From: an uncultured Bacteroidales bacterium
GTDB taxonomy: Bacteria > Bacteroidota > Bacteroidia > Bacteroidales > Bacteroidaceae
Direction: 5' to 3'
Assembly: GCA_902773055.1 (NCBI GenBank)
Contig: CACYCZ010000124.1
Span: 1-57,852 of the forward strand
Length of the DNA stretch: 57,852 nt
The translations under genes and the position numbers were made by a program. Shown one piece after another: positions 35,922 through 44,769 of the stretch. The notes below the pieces were generated by a model. That model was not told the origin of the DNA, did not search any database, and saw only the letters and a list, made by a program, of their open reading frames with translations. The first letter of the stretch is position 1. Every line of letters starts with the position of its first letter.

Positions 35922-37200
35922 TAAGATTATGGCAAATTTTGCATATTATCGTTTCTGTATATCTTGTCTGATTTTGATAATATCATCTGTTAACTTAAAA
36001 GCTCAATGGATGATAAAAAATTCAGAGCAAATTCATTCCATGGAAATCATAGTGAATGGTATAAAACCTATAATCCCCTGCATTGAACTGAGGAGTCAAG
36101 ATTTTCTGACTTTTTCATTTGACGATATAGCAAAAGATTACCATCGTTATGTATACATAGTGGAGCATTGTGATTTTCAGTGGAAAAAATCAAACCGTAT
36201 CTTTGAGTCTGATTATTTAAGAGGCAGTGTCCGCAGAGTACCGATAGAAGACTACGCAGAAAGTCTCAATACAACAGTGGATTATACGCATTATAGTTTT
36301 TCTTTCCCCAATAGGCAGTTAAATGTTGTGTATTCTGGAAATTACCGTGTACGAGTGTATGATGATGACACCAAGGCTGAGGTTTGCTCTTTTTGTTTTT
36401 GTGTTGTTGAATCTAAGATACCTGTAAACGTTTCAGCAACAACCAATACCGAAATTGATTGGAACAAGGAACATCAGCAATTAAAAATATCACTGAATGC
36501 TCAGCCGTTAAATGTGTATGATGTAAAACGTGAACTGAAAATGGTAGTTGTCCAGAATGGTAGGTGGGATAGAGCTGTATGGAATCCAACTCCAGATTAT
36601 TGTACCCCTCAGGATGTAAAATGGGAGCAATGTAAAGATTTGATTTTTGAAGGAGGAAATGAATTTCGCAAGTTTGAGATGACAAATGTTAAAACAGCCA
36701 TGATGGGGGTAGAGAGCATAAAGTGGTTCAAGCCCTTTTATCATGCGACGTTATTTCCCGGAGTGCATAGTAAGAATTATATCTATAACGAAGACCAAAA
36801 TGGAAAATATTATATAAGATCTTCTGTCTATGATAATGATGCTACGGAGACAGATTATTTGTGGGTTCATTTCTTCCTCAATCATAAACCGGAAGCCCAG
36901 GGAAATATATATATATATGGAGGCTTGACAAATTGGGGTATACTTCCCGAAGCCCAAATGAAATATAATCCTGAACAAAATATATATGAAGGTAGCTTGT
37001 TGCTTAAGGAAGGATATTATAACTATCAATACTTGTATGTTCCGTCGGGTATTGCAAATGGAACGATTTCAACAGTTGAAGGTAATTATTATCAGACAGA
37101 AAATGAATATACTGTTCTTGTATATTATACCCAAAAGGGGAGTCGTTATGATCGGCTGGTAGGATATAGAAATCTGAAATTTGAACCTTCTAAACAATAG
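35914..37200 (+). CDS. DUF5103 protein, type IX secretion system plug-like
   Basis: A 428-residue protein with a signal peptide (FCISCLILIISSVNLKAQ). It is beta-rich, with RSQDFLTFSFDDIAKDYHRY, YIVEHCDFQWKKSNRIFESD, TVDYTHYSFSFPNRQLNVVY and SGNYRVRVYDDD, the recognised pattern of DUF5103 proteins; a later region FFLNHKPEAQGNIYIYGGL resembles a carbohydrate-module fold. A DUF5103 protein (Plug) blocks the periplasmic side of the SprA translocon of the type IX secretion system in Flavobacterium. The presence of a C10 protease with a sorting-like tail fits a working system in this organism. Confidence 0.86.
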   Translation: MNNKIMANFAYYRFCISCLILIISSVNLKAQWMIKNSEQIHSMEIIVNGIKPIIPCIELRSQDFLTFSFDDIAKDYHRYVYIVEHCDFQWKKSNRIFESDYLRGSVRRVPIEDYAESLNTTVDYTHYSFSFPNRQLNVVYSGNYRVRVYDDDTKAEVCSFCFCVVESKIPVNVSATTNTEIDWNKEHQQLKISLNAQPLNVYDVKRELKMVVVQNGRWDRAVWNPTPDYCTPQDVKWEQCKDLIFEGGNEFRKFEMTNVKTAMMGVESIKWFKPFYHATLFPGVHSKNYIYNEDQNGKYYIRSSVYDNDATETDYLWVHFFLNHKPEAQGNIYIYGGLTNWGILPEAQMKYNPEQNIYEGSLLLKEGYYNYQYLYVPSGIANGTISTVEGNYYQTENEYTVLVYYTQKGSRYDRLVGYRNLKFEPSKQ

Positions 37201-37205
37201 TTTTT

Positions 37206-37847
37206 ATGGTACATATAGTTGTAAACTATTCATTATTCTTTCAGATTTGTGATATTTTGGGAACATTGGCATTTGCAATATCTGGACTTCGGTTGGCTGC
37301 CTCAAAAGATTTTGACTGGTTTGGTGCATATGTTGTCGGACTGACAACAGCTATCGGCGGAGGAACAATCAGAGATCTTTTATTGGACATTACACCTTTT
37401 TGGATGACTAATCCGTTCTATATCATATGCTCAGGTCTTGCTCTGCTTCTTGTTATCTTGTTCAAGCAACGCTGGGTCAGTCAAGAGCATACATGGTTTC
37501 TATTTGATGCCATCGGATTGGGCTTTTTCACTGTCACTGGTATTGAGCGTAGTTTATCAGTAGGTTTCCCATTTTGGATAGCTATCATTATGGGAACAAT
37601 GACGGGAGCAGCAGGGGGAATTTTGCGCGATGTGTTGATAAATGAAACGCCACTAATATTTCGTAAAGATATCTATGCAACGGCATGCATTATAGGTGGA
37701 ATAGTCTTTCACATCTGTGATGCAGCCGGTCTTGGTCATGAAATTACAGCTGTTATTGTCTGTCTTGTTGTTATAGCTATCCGTATGCTTTCTGTCAGAT
37801 ATCATATTCAGCTCCCTGTCTTGCATCTAAAAATTAATAAAGAATAA
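37206..37847 (+). CDS. TRIC/UPF0126 family membrane channel protein
   Basis: A 213-residue protein with about seven transmembrane helices in two tandem halves, each carrying the family's glycine-rich motif: TTAIGGGTIRDLLLDITPFW in the first and TGAAGGILRDVLINETPLIF in the second, with conserved Arg-Asp. This is the bacterial trimeric intracellular cation (TRIC) channel family, formerly UPF0126 (YicG-like), which conducts K+ or similar monovalent cations in structural studies; the physiological role is unclear. It starts 5 bp after the DUF5103 gene and is the last gene of the plus-strand block, facing trxB. Confidence 0.92.
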   Translation: MVHIVVNYSLFFQICDILGTLAFAISGLRLAASKDFDWFGAYVVGLTTAIGGGTIRDLLLDITPFWMTNPFYIICSGLALLLVILFKQRWVSQEHTWFLFDAIGLGFFTVTGIERSLSVGFPFWIAIIMGTMTGAAGGILRDVLINETPLIFRKDIYATACIIGGIVFHICDAAGLGHEITAVIVCLVVIAIRMLSVRYHIQLPVLHLKINKE

Positions 37848-38122
37848 AAGATAAGCAAAATACTTTCTGTATTCTGAGGTAACAAGATACTTAAGGGAAA
37901 ATAAGATTTACTCCAATCATAGAAAGGAATATATCCCAGAATTATTTATATTTTCCTGTGCTGAATGTATGTTTCCTATCAGGAAATATATGTTCACCAT
38001 TGGGGAATTTATGTTTACCGATGTTAAATATAAACTTCTGCAGTGTGTAATATTTTTTGTTTGCTTGGTTTAACTTCTTATAATAGCCTTTGCTGGAGAA
38101 AATAATAGTTCTTCTACTTAGT
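37848..38122. other. Intergenic region with degenerate 21-bp tandem repeat
   Basis: The 342-bp gap between the convergent TRIC and trxB genes has no gene. Units starting at 37961, 37982, 38003 and 38024 are 21 bp long and related (GGAAATATATGTTCACC; GGGAATTTATGTTTACC; the outer two are more diverged). The frame is open over these units but has no start codon and is bounded by TAA, so it is probably noncoding or a relic. The perfect hairpin 38123-38180 follows. Confidence 0.6.
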
Positions 38123-38180
38123 AATATGTATCAGTCTATTGCGGCATCAACAATGATGCCGCAATAGACTGATACATATT
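38123..38180 (-). terminator. Perfect 27-bp hairpin after trxB
   Basis: Arms 38123-38149 and 38154-38180 are perfectly complementary over 27 bp with loop ACAA, 10 bases past the trxB stop. The stem has a GC-rich top (TTGCGGCATCA) and AT-rich base. Neither side has a clear U-tract, so it is either a stem-only terminator or a 3'-end stabiliser. Confidence 0.65.
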
Positions 38181-38189
38181 GACTTTATG

Positions 38190-39122
38190 CTATTTTCCTG
38201 CTAAAAATTTTTCAACTTCCATACCTGCACTGGCACCAGATGCGGCAGCTATTACAGCTTGTCGGTATAATGGATCTGCAACATCACCTGCGGCAAATAC
38301 GCCAGGGACGGATGTCTTTGGGGTTTTCCCTTCTGTAATAATATACCCCAAGTCGTCAGTTTTTACCCATGGCTTAAAAATTTCGCTGTTGGGTTGATGA
38401 CCAATGGCAAGGAAGAAACCGTCAATGGGCAAACTATATGTCCTCTCATCGTTTTCTCCTTTTCGGTATACAAGTTGTATGCCTTCAACACCATTTTCAC
38501 CAAATAATCCTAAAGTGTTGGTTTCAAAAAGAATTTCAATCTTAGGATTGTTTTTTACCCGTTCCTGCATGATGTTTGAAGCACGCAGATATGGCTTTCT
38601 GACTATCATATAGACTTTTGATGCCAATGTAGCCAAATAACTGGCTTCCTCACATGCCGTATCTCCACCACCGACAACAGCTACAATTTTCTTGCGATAG
38701 AAGAACCCGTCACATGTTGCACATGCGCTGACCCCCATACCTTTGTATTTAGTTTCATCGGGAATTCCCAAATATTTAGCTGTGGCACCTGTAGCTATAA
38801 CAATTGTTTTTGCCCAAACTTGTGTATTGTCATCAAAAGTCAGTTTATATGGTGCAGAGTCTAAGTCTGCTTTGATAAGAATCTTATTCCATATTTGTGC
38901 TCCAAAGTTTGTTGCCTGTGTTCTCATATTCTCCATAAGAATATTGGCATCTATTCCTTCAGGGAAACCTGGATAATTTTCAACGATTGTGGTTGTGGTT
39001 AATTGCCCTCCTGGCTGTATACCCTCACAAATGACAGTATCTATTCCTGACCGTTGGGTATAGATAGCTGCTGTGTAACCAGCAGGGCCAGAGCCGATGA
39101 CAATACAGGATAAAGTGTCCAT
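38190..39122 (-). CDS. trxB: Thioredoxin-disulfide reductase
   Basis: A 310-residue FAD- and NADPH-dependent enzyme that reduces thioredoxin. The FAD motif IGSGPAGYTAAIY is at residues 9-21; the redox-active CATC is Cys134 and Cys137 in GVSACATCDGFFYRKK; VAVVGGGDTACEEASYLA is the NADPH-binding motif; the C-terminal GVFAAGDVADPLYRQAVIAA is the second FAD signature. Length and order are standard for the low-molecular-weight family. Last gene of the ftsK-lolA-trxB minus operon, 22 bp after lolA. Confidence 0.97.
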   Translation of the reverse strand: MDTLSCIVIGSGPAGYTAAIYTQRSGIDTVICEGIQPGGQLTTTTIVENYPGFPEGIDANILMENMRTQATNFGAQIWNKILIKADLDSAPYKLTFDDNTQVWAKTIVIATGATAKYLGIPDETKYKGMGVSACATCDGFFYRKKIVAVVGGGDTACEEASYLATLASKVYMIVRKPYLRASNIMQERVKNNPKIEILFETNTLGLFGENGVEGIQLVYRKGENDERTYSLPIDGFFLAIGHQPNSEIFKPWVKTDDLGYIITEGKTPKTSVPGVFAAGDVADPLYRQAVIAAASGASAGMEVEKFLAGK

Positions 39123-39144
39123 AAATTATGCTTTTTTGAATGTT

Positions 39145-39789
39145 TTATCTAATATCAACAACAGTAACAGATGGATAGTCTTTGCTATTGAATTCAAATT
39201 TTTGGTTGTCGTATTTTTGTTTGATTTTACACTTTTGTATGCTTATTCTTACCCAATAGTTAGTTCCTTCGCGCATACGGATGCATAAAGGCATATTGGT
39301 TTTTTTGTCAATGGTAACAATCATTTCCTGTACCGATTGCTTTTTGTTGGTTGCCAAGAGTCTGACTTCATTGCAATCATGTCCACGCAGCGATGTAGAG
39401 GTCATTTTATATGTATACCCCTGTTTATATAAGTCGCAGAATAAATAAGGATCCATTGTCTGGCGCTCATGCAAAGACGGAACACTTACGTTAACTTCAT
39501 CATTTGTTTTGTTGAGAGTCCATAAGGTCTTTCCATTATACCAGCAAATGATATTTGTTGATACAAGATTGAATTTATGCCCTTTTAGGTATATTGTACC
39601 ACTTAAATCTCCTTTGGAAGTTTTTTTCATAAAAGAAGATGCAGTAAAATCAACCTCCATATCTCCACTGTTTTTAATGAATTTAGAAGTTTTATCCAGA
39701 ACGGCCTTTGCTTCTTTGGCATCATGTGCAGCAACATTTAAGAAAGATGTAAATATTAGCAACAGGGAGCAAATAAATATTTTATTCAT
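39145..39789 (-). CDS. LolA-like outer-membrane lipoprotein carrier
   Basis: A 214-residue protein with a signal peptide (MNKIFICSLLLIFTSFLNVAA) and a single beta-sheet domain: KSGD-type opening SGDMEVDFTASSFMKKTSKG, YLKGHKFNLVSTNIICWYNG, TLWTLNKTNDEVNVS and EMIVTIDKKTNMPLCIRM. This is the pattern of Bacteroidetes LolA/DUF4292-like carriers, which chaperone lipoproteins through the periplasm. It is placed 2 bp after ftsK and before trxB, an order common in Bacteroidales. A LolC-like permease gene lies just upstream of ftsK, which supports the lipoprotein-trafficking role. Confidence 0.85.
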   Translation of the reverse strand: MNKIFICSLLLIFTSFLNVAAHDAKEAKAVLDKTSKFIKNSGDMEVDFTASSFMKKTSKGDLSGTIYLKGHKFNLVSTNIICWYNGKTLWTLNKTNDEVNVSVPSLHERQTMDPYLFCDLYKQGYTYKMTSTSLRGHDCNEVRLLATNKKQSVQEMIVTIDKKTNMPLCIRMREGTNYWVRISIQKCKIKQKYDNQKFEFNSKDYPSVTVVDIR

Positions 39790-39791
39790 GG

Positions 39792-42221
39792 CTATTTATG
39801 ATTTGAAATAATTTGTTCTAATTGAATTTCATCGTGTACAAGGACGTCTCTTGGCTTGCTTCCTTGACTTGGTCCAACAATGCCAGCGCATTCTAACTGG
39901 TCCATTAAGCGTCCGGCACGATTATAGCCTATGGAGAATTTCCGTTGGATAAGCGATGTTGACCCTGACTGGTTTATGACAATTAAACGGGCCGCATCTT
40001 CAAATAAAGCATCCAGATTTCCATTGCTTAGATCTCCGTTTCCACCTTCTGATGACGATTCATCAACGACATCTGGTAATAAGTAAGGTTGGGGAAAGAG
40101 GTTTTGGGATGATATGTGTTTTACAATTGATTCAACTTCTGGTGTATCAATAAAAGCACATTGTACTCGATCGGGATTATTACCTCCGGCAAGGAACAAC
40201 ATATCTCCCTTTCCAATCAATTGATTAGCACCGGGGCGGTCCAATATTGTGCGTGAGTCTATCATAGCAGATACTCTGAATGCCATTCTTGCAGGGAAAT
40301 TTGCCTTAATGGTACCTGTAATAATATTGGTTGTAGGACGTTGGGTGGCAATAATCATGTGAATGCCAATTGCACGTGCCAATTGGGCAATACGAGCAAT
40401 TGGTAATTCAATTTCTTTACCTGCAGTCATGATTAAATCACCAAATTCGTCAATAATTACAACAATATAGGGTAGGAAACGATGTCCATGTTCTGGATTC
40501 AGTAATCGTTTTTGGAAACGTTCGTTATACTCCTTAATGTTTCTGACTTTTGCAGACTTGAGTAGCTGATATCTGTCATCCATTTCTTTGCAGAGGCTAT
40601 TGAGCGTTTTCTTGACTTTGTTGACATCTGTTATTATGACATCGTCATTCCCGTCATCAACTTTTGCTATAAAGAATTTGTCCAATGGGGAATATACACT
40701 GAATTCAACTTTCTTAGGATCAATTAAGACAAGTTTAAATTCACTGGGATGTTTTTTATATAACAGAGAATTGATGATGATGTTTAGCCCGACCGATTTT
40801 CCTTGGCCAGTTGCACCTGCAACTAATAAGTGAGGCATTTTTGCCAAATCAACCATATAAACTTCATTGGTAATGGTCTTGCCAAATGCGATGGGCAATT
40901 CATAGGTTGACTCTTGAAATTTCTTACTGTTGAAAATACTTTCTGCAGAAACAATCTGTGGTTTCTTGTTGGGAACTTCAATACCAATGGTGCCCTTGCC
41001 GGGGATAGGTGCTATGATTCGAATACCTAATGCGCTTAGGCTAAGGGCTATGTCATCTTCAAGATTTCTAATCTTGGCAATTCGCACACCTCGCGCGGGA
41101 GTTATTTCATACAATGTGATAGTAGGTCCTACAGTAGCATTGATACTTGATATTTCTACACCAAAATTATGTAAAATTGTTATAATACGGTTTTTATTTT
41201 CATTCTGCTCTTTCATATCAATATTAGAGTCAGAAAGATTGTATTTTTTCAGTAAATCTAAAGTAGGGTATTTGTAATGCTCTAAGTCTTTAGTTGGGTC
41301 ATACAAACCCAACGTTTCTGTATAAGTTGCAGCTTCGGTTGGCTGGACTTGGTTTATTTCAAAAGGTGTGTCTTGGAGATTAATGGTTTGATCTGTAATT
41401 TGATCACTTGGGGCAGGAAAAATAGCAGAAGAATCGATTTTGTGCTTAATTCTTTCATCGGAATCAGGTGTGTCTTTTGCAGACAAAGATATTTCCTGTG
41501 AGATTGTTTCTTCTTTCTCATCGTCAGAATCAATTGTTTTAATTTGTTGTATAAACTTATTGTTCTGGTACGTTGTTTTTAAGTTTTTAATGTATTCACC
41601 ATTAAATATTTTTTTCAAAATCAAAATGGTTCGATGACTTAAATATATAAGATAGCATATTGCTGTTATTATAATAAGTAAAAGCAGCCCCGGTGAACCT
41701 ATGAGGGTACATAAATATTCTTTTATGTATTCACCATGTTCCCCTCCTGGCTGAAAGAACATTGATTCGCGAATACGGTTTGGAGTAAAATAAGCCAAGG
41801 AAACAGATAACCAAATCATCAGAAAAGCGAAATTAGTGAATTTCCGCCATAGATTTACTTTATATGCGTGCATCAGATGCAGAGAGAGGAATATTAAGAA
41901 TAACGGAATAAAGCATGATGCTAATCCCATGAAACGGTTTAGGAAATAATTTGCACTGTGAGCTCCAAGGCTCCCCATACTATTATGGCATTGAATATTA
42001 GTATCACCAAGTTGAGATGATTCTAACCAACTTTGATCTTCAGGGCTATACGAGAAAAAAGATAATATTAGAAATATGGAGATAAACATGATTATTAAGC
42101 CCATAACAAATTGTACAGTTTCACCATATTTAATATCTTTTAGCCCAAAGATATCAGATATTTGTGATAGAAAAGATTTATGAACTTTATTCTTAGCTTT
42201 AGGGGAGACTTTTTGCTTCAT
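39792..42221 (-). CDS. ftsK: DNA translocase FtsK/SpoIIIE
   Basis: Start at ATG 42221 (MKQKVSPKAKNKVHKSFL, 809 residues), since the upstream in-frame ATG 42257 lies before the likely promoter. Four N-terminal transmembrane helices (e.g. FVMGLIIMFISIFLILSFF) anchor it at the septum; a linker follows to about residue 330. The motor has LLVAGATGQGKSVGLNIII (Walker A), YIVVIIDEFGDLIMTAG (Walker B) and IATQRPTTNIITGTIKANFP. The C-terminal gamma winged helix (SLIQRKFSIGYNRAGRLMDQ) reads directional DNA signals. It pumps the chromosome through the closing septum. Confidence 0.95.
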   Translation of the reverse strand: MKQKVSPKAKNKVHKSFLSQISDIFGLKDIKYGETVQFVMGLIIMFISIFLILSFFSYSPEDQSWLESSQLGDTNIQCHNSMGSLGAHSANYFLNRFMGLASCFIPLFLIFLSLHLMHAYKVNLWRKFTNFAFLMIWLSVSLAYFTPNRIRESMFFQPGGEHGEYIKEYLCTLIGSPGLLLLIIITAICYLIYLSHRTILILKKIFNGEYIKNLKTTYQNNKFIQQIKTIDSDDEKEETISQEISLSAKDTPDSDERIKHKIDSSAIFPAPSDQITDQTINLQDTPFEINQVQPTEAATYTETLGLYDPTKDLEHYKYPTLDLLKKYNLSDSNIDMKEQNENKNRIITILHNFGVEISSINATVGPTITLYEITPARGVRIAKIRNLEDDIALSLSALGIRIIAPIPGKGTIGIEVPNKKPQIVSAESIFNSKKFQESTYELPIAFGKTITNEVYMVDLAKMPHLLVAGATGQGKSVGLNIIINSLLYKKHPSEFKLVLIDPKKVEFSVYSPLDKFFIAKVDDGNDDVIITDVNKVKKTLNSLCKEMDDRYQLLKSAKVRNIKEYNERFQKRLLNPEHGHRFLPYIVVIIDEFGDLIMTAGKEIELPIARIAQLARAIGIHMIIATQRPTTNIITGTIKANFPARMAFRVSAMIDSRTILDRPGANQLIGKGDMLFLAGGNNPDRVQCAFIDTPEVESIVKHISSQNLFPQPYLLPDVVDESSSEGGNGDLSNGNLDALFEDAARLIVINQSGSTSLIQRKFSIGYNRAGRLMDQLECAGIVGPSQGSKPRDVLVHDEIQLEQIISNHK

Positions 42222-42238
42222 ATGGAGAGTTTTATATA

Positions 42239-42246
42239 CAAATATA
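42239..42246 (-). promoter_or_regulatory. Bacteroidetes -7 element for ftsK operon
   Basis: The minus strand reads TATATTTG, 17 bases upstream of the chosen ftsK ATG (42221), inside the 83-bp gap after the permease gene. Confidence 0.5.
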
Positions 42247-42304
42247 CATAAATCCAATTATATAAGTATTGATAAATGATGGTAATTTTTGTTTCTGAAG
42301 GAAA

Positions 42305-43552
42305 TTATCTGAAAGTTATTGCTTTAGAAGGTGTAATCTTCGTAATTATATAACTTGGTCCCAAGAGACTGACAATACATATTGTAAAAGTTGAAAAACC
42401 AAGAATGAGAATAAGAGGCCAGTTAAATAGAATAGGGACATAACTGACATAGTATTTAGAGGCATCCATGGAAATTATATGCCAATTGTATTGTATAAAT
42501 GATATACCTAATCCAATGACATACCCCCATAATATACCACGACTTGTAATAAAGATTGCATAATATATAAAGATTTTGCGTATGGCTCCATTGGTTGCTC
42601 CTGTAGATTTAAGTATTCCTATAGTAGAGGTTTTTTCTAATATAAGTATAAGTAATCCACTCGTCATTGTCAAGCATGCTAATATAGTCATGAGGACGAG
42701 GATAACAAGCGTATCCAAATCTAATAAATTCAACCAGTCAAAAATCTGTGAATACAACTGCTTGATGGTATATATAACAAGGTCACTGGTATCATAATTT
42801 TTCATGCTACGCATCGCACTGAGTATATCAGAGCATATTTTATCAGCAGATTCTTTATGGTCTATTTTTATTTCAAGAGTGGAACATTGATTTTCATTCC
42901 ATTTTTTTATTTGATTGACGGTATATAAATTTGTATATATGATATTGTCATCAAATTGTTGCATATTAGTGTCAAAGACCCCAATTATGTTAAAACGCCT
43001 GACTTTAATGCTATTATCAAAAAAGTAAGTATATATTTTGTCGTTTAGTTTCAGATTGAGTTTGTGAAGGATAGATTGGCTGACTAGTACACTATTTAAG
43101 TCTTCTTTTTTGGAAAAATTAGGCATACGTCCAGCAACTAGATTCTTCTTTAGAAAAGTAGAGGTGTTTTCAGGACAAATACCCTTGAAATATAATCCCT
43201 TATAATCAGTGTTTGTTTTGATTAGACCAAATATATTTGAAGATCGTTCTATTTTATCTATTCCTAGAATCTTTTGTAATGTGTTGACAAAGTCTTTTGA
43301 GCTGTTTATTGGATAACTTTCAGGAGAGGATGTTGAGTGAATATGCATAATCTGTATATCCGAGCCAAAATCAATGATTCTACTGGAAATTTCATTCTTA
43401 AATCCTAATACAACACATAGAGAAACAATCATCACAGTAAGTCCTGTAGCAATGCCACAAACAGCGATATTTGTAGCTAACTGTGATACGGGTTTCTTAT
43501 TACAAGAATCCTTATATAGTCGTCTGGCAATATGTAGGGCGTAATTAAACAT
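42305..43552 (-). CDS. FtsX/LolC-like ABC transporter permease
   Basis: A 415-residue protein with four transmembrane helices: one near residues 27-49 (NIAVCGIATGLTVMIVSLCV) and three in the last 150 residues (TLVILVLMTILACLTMTSGL; IFIYYAIFITSRGILWGYVI; LFNWPLILILGFSTFTIC), enclosing a large periplasmic domain. The last segment ITKITPSKAITFR is typical of LolC/LolE, which extract lipoproteins from the inner membrane. The cognate ATPase is not next to it. It overlaps the PLP-binding protein gene by 8 bases. LolC assignment rather than generic MacB/FtsX is based on topology and the conserved start NYALHIARRLY. Confidence 0.86.
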   Translation of the reverse strand: MFNYALHIARRLYKDSCNKKPVSQLATNIAVCGIATGLTVMIVSLCVVLGFKNEISSRIIDFGSDIQIMHIHSTSSPESYPINSSKDFVNTLQKILGIDKIERSSNIFGLIKTNTDYKGLYFKGICPENTSTFLKKNLVAGRMPNFSKKEDLNSVLVSQSILHKLNLKLNDKIYTYFFDNSIKVRRFNIIGVFDTNMQQFDDNIIYTNLYTVNQIKKWNENQCSTLEIKIDHKESADKICSDILSAMRSMKNYDTSDLVIYTIKQLYSQIFDWLNLLDLDTLVILVLMTILACLTMTSGLLILILEKTSTIGILKSTGATNGAIRKIFIYYAIFITSRGILWGYVIGLGISFIQYNWHIISMDASKYYVSYVPILFNWPLILILGFSTFTICIVSLLGPSYIITKITPSKAITFR

Positions 43553-44240
43553 TTATGTTTGCTCGATTACTATAGGAACGTTCTCCAAAAATTGTAGTAC
43601 CAATGCGGATCATGTTACTTCCTTCTTTTATTGCAATTGGATAATCACTGCTCATTCCCCATGAACAAAATCTAAAATTTTCGTCATTCTTAAAGAAGTT
43701 GTCTTTTATGTTATTATACAAATTTTTTAATGTATGAAATTCATTCTGAATAATAGTTTCGTCCTGTGTGTGTGTTGCAATACCCATTATTCCACTTATG
43801 GAGATGTTTCTTAAATCTTTCCAACTATTCTGTTCGAGCATTTTTATGCAATTTGATGCTGTAAAACCAAATTTTGTTTCCTCATTACCAACGTGAAGTT
43901 GCAACAAGCAAGGTACATTTTTTTGCCATTTTTTTGCGTGCTTGTCTATTTCTTTAAGTAAATCATAACTATCTACAGAGTGTATCATTTTGATAAATGG
44001 GACGATGTATTTGACTTTATTCTTTTGCAAATGCCCTATAAAATGCCATTCTATATCTTGAGGAAGGATGGGGAATTTTTTGCATAATTCTTGAACGATA
44101 TTTTCTCCAAAAATGCGCTGTCCTACTTGATATGCATCTAAAATCTCAGAACATGAATGATATTTTGAAACGGCTATAAGAGATACATAAGATGGTATTG
44201 AGGACTTGATCTGTAGAATGTTATTACCGATTTGGCTCAT
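43545..44240 (-). CDS. YggS-type PLP homeostasis protein (PLPBP)
   Basis: A 231-residue protein with the alanine-racemase-like barrel. The PLP lysine is Lys26 in LIAVSKYHSCSEILDAYQVG; other family segments are RIFGENIVQELCKKF, DIEWHFIGHLQKNKVKYIV, LLQLHVGNEETKFGF and the phosphate-binding ending CSWGMSSDYPIAIKEGSNMI followed by RIGTTIFGER. It has no known enzymatic activity; it binds and buffers pyridoxal phosphate in the cytosol. Gap to the DUF4494 gene upstream is 14 bp, a conserved pair in Bacteroidales. Confidence 0.94.
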   Translation of the reverse strand: MSQIGNNILQIKSSIPSYVSLIAVSKYHSCSEILDAYQVGQRIFGENIVQELCKKFPILPQDIEWHFIGHLQKNKVKYIVPFIKMIHSVDSYDLLKEIDKHAKKWQKNVPCLLQLHVGNEETKFGFTASNCIKMLEQNSWKDLRNISISGIMGIATHTQDETIIQNEFHTLKNLYNNIKDNFFKNDENFRFCSWGMSSDYPIAIKEGSNMIRIGTTIFGERSYSNRANINV

Positions 44241-44254
44241 TGCGCATATTGTTT

Positions 44255-44680
44255 TTAAAGAAAAACATCACAATAGGTGGTCTCCACTATTGATGCGATT
44301 GTATAGTCCATGACAGAGCCCTTCATCTTGTCCTCCAAAATATTTAAAGCCTGCTTGATATCTTTGGCTTTTATAATAACAAAATTATTGGTTTTTCGCT
44401 CTTTGCCTTTATTTTCGTCAATGGTAATAAACACAAGTTTTAATTTATACCACAATGCATCTTCATATGTGTTTTCATAATAGAGTTCCGCAATTTTGGC
44501 CTTACGGATGTCTGTTACCTCAAATTCACCTCGAATATATGGTTTGAGGTTTTCAACTATTTTTTTTTCTACTTCAACGATGTTAAAAGCATTGACCAAA
44601 TATGATTCTGCTATTTTTTTTAACATGCCATTCTCCAGAGTTTTCTCATATGCTACTTTACAGTCAAACCACGTGTTCAT
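44255..44680 (-). CDS. DUF4494 protein
   Basis: A 141-residue cytosolic protein recognised as DUF4494: MNTWFDCKVAYEKTLENGM, KKIAESYLVNAFNIVEVEKK, ADIRKAKIAELYYENTYED-like central segment (here VTDIRKAKIAELYYEN) and ALWYKLKLVFITIDENKG. The family is confined largely to Bacteroidetes and has no established function. It opens the minus-strand group with the PLPBP and LolC-like genes and is divergent from the acyl-AMP ligase fusion. A TAnnTTTG element lies 23-30 bases upstream. Confidence 0.88.
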   Translation of the reverse strand: MNTWFDCKVAYEKTLENGMLKKIAESYLVNAFNIVEVEKKIVENLKPYIRGEFEVTDIRKAKIAELYYENTYEDALWYKLKLVFITIDENKGKERKTNNFVIIKAKDIKQALNILEDKMKGSVMDYTIASIVETTYCDVFL

Positions 44681-44702
44681 ATTTTTTTCTGTTATATTAT
44701 TG

Positions 44703-44710
44703 CAAAATTA
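44703..44710 (-). promoter_or_regulatory. Bacteroidetes -7 element for the DUF4494 operon
   Basis: The minus strand reads TAATTTTG, 22 bases upstream of the ATG at 44680. Confidence 0.5.
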
Positions 44711-44756
44711 CAAAAGTTTTAGAAGTTCACTTTATCTCTTCACTGATAAAAATGAT

Positions 44757-44764
44757 TAACTTTG
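44757..44764 (+). promoter_or_regulatory. -7 element implying a leaderless transcript
   Basis: TAACTTTG matches TAnnTTTG and ends six bases before the ATG at 44770; a start about 5-8 nt downstream falls on or next to that ATG. CTTTAT at 44730-44735 may stand in for the -33 box at about 22 bp spacing. Confidence 0.5.
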
Positions 44765-44769
44765 CAAAT

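Noticed and set aside
37880-38050. A protein-coding gene over the 21-bp tandem units
   Set aside because: The frame has no start codon and is bounded by stops; there is no ribosome-binding region.
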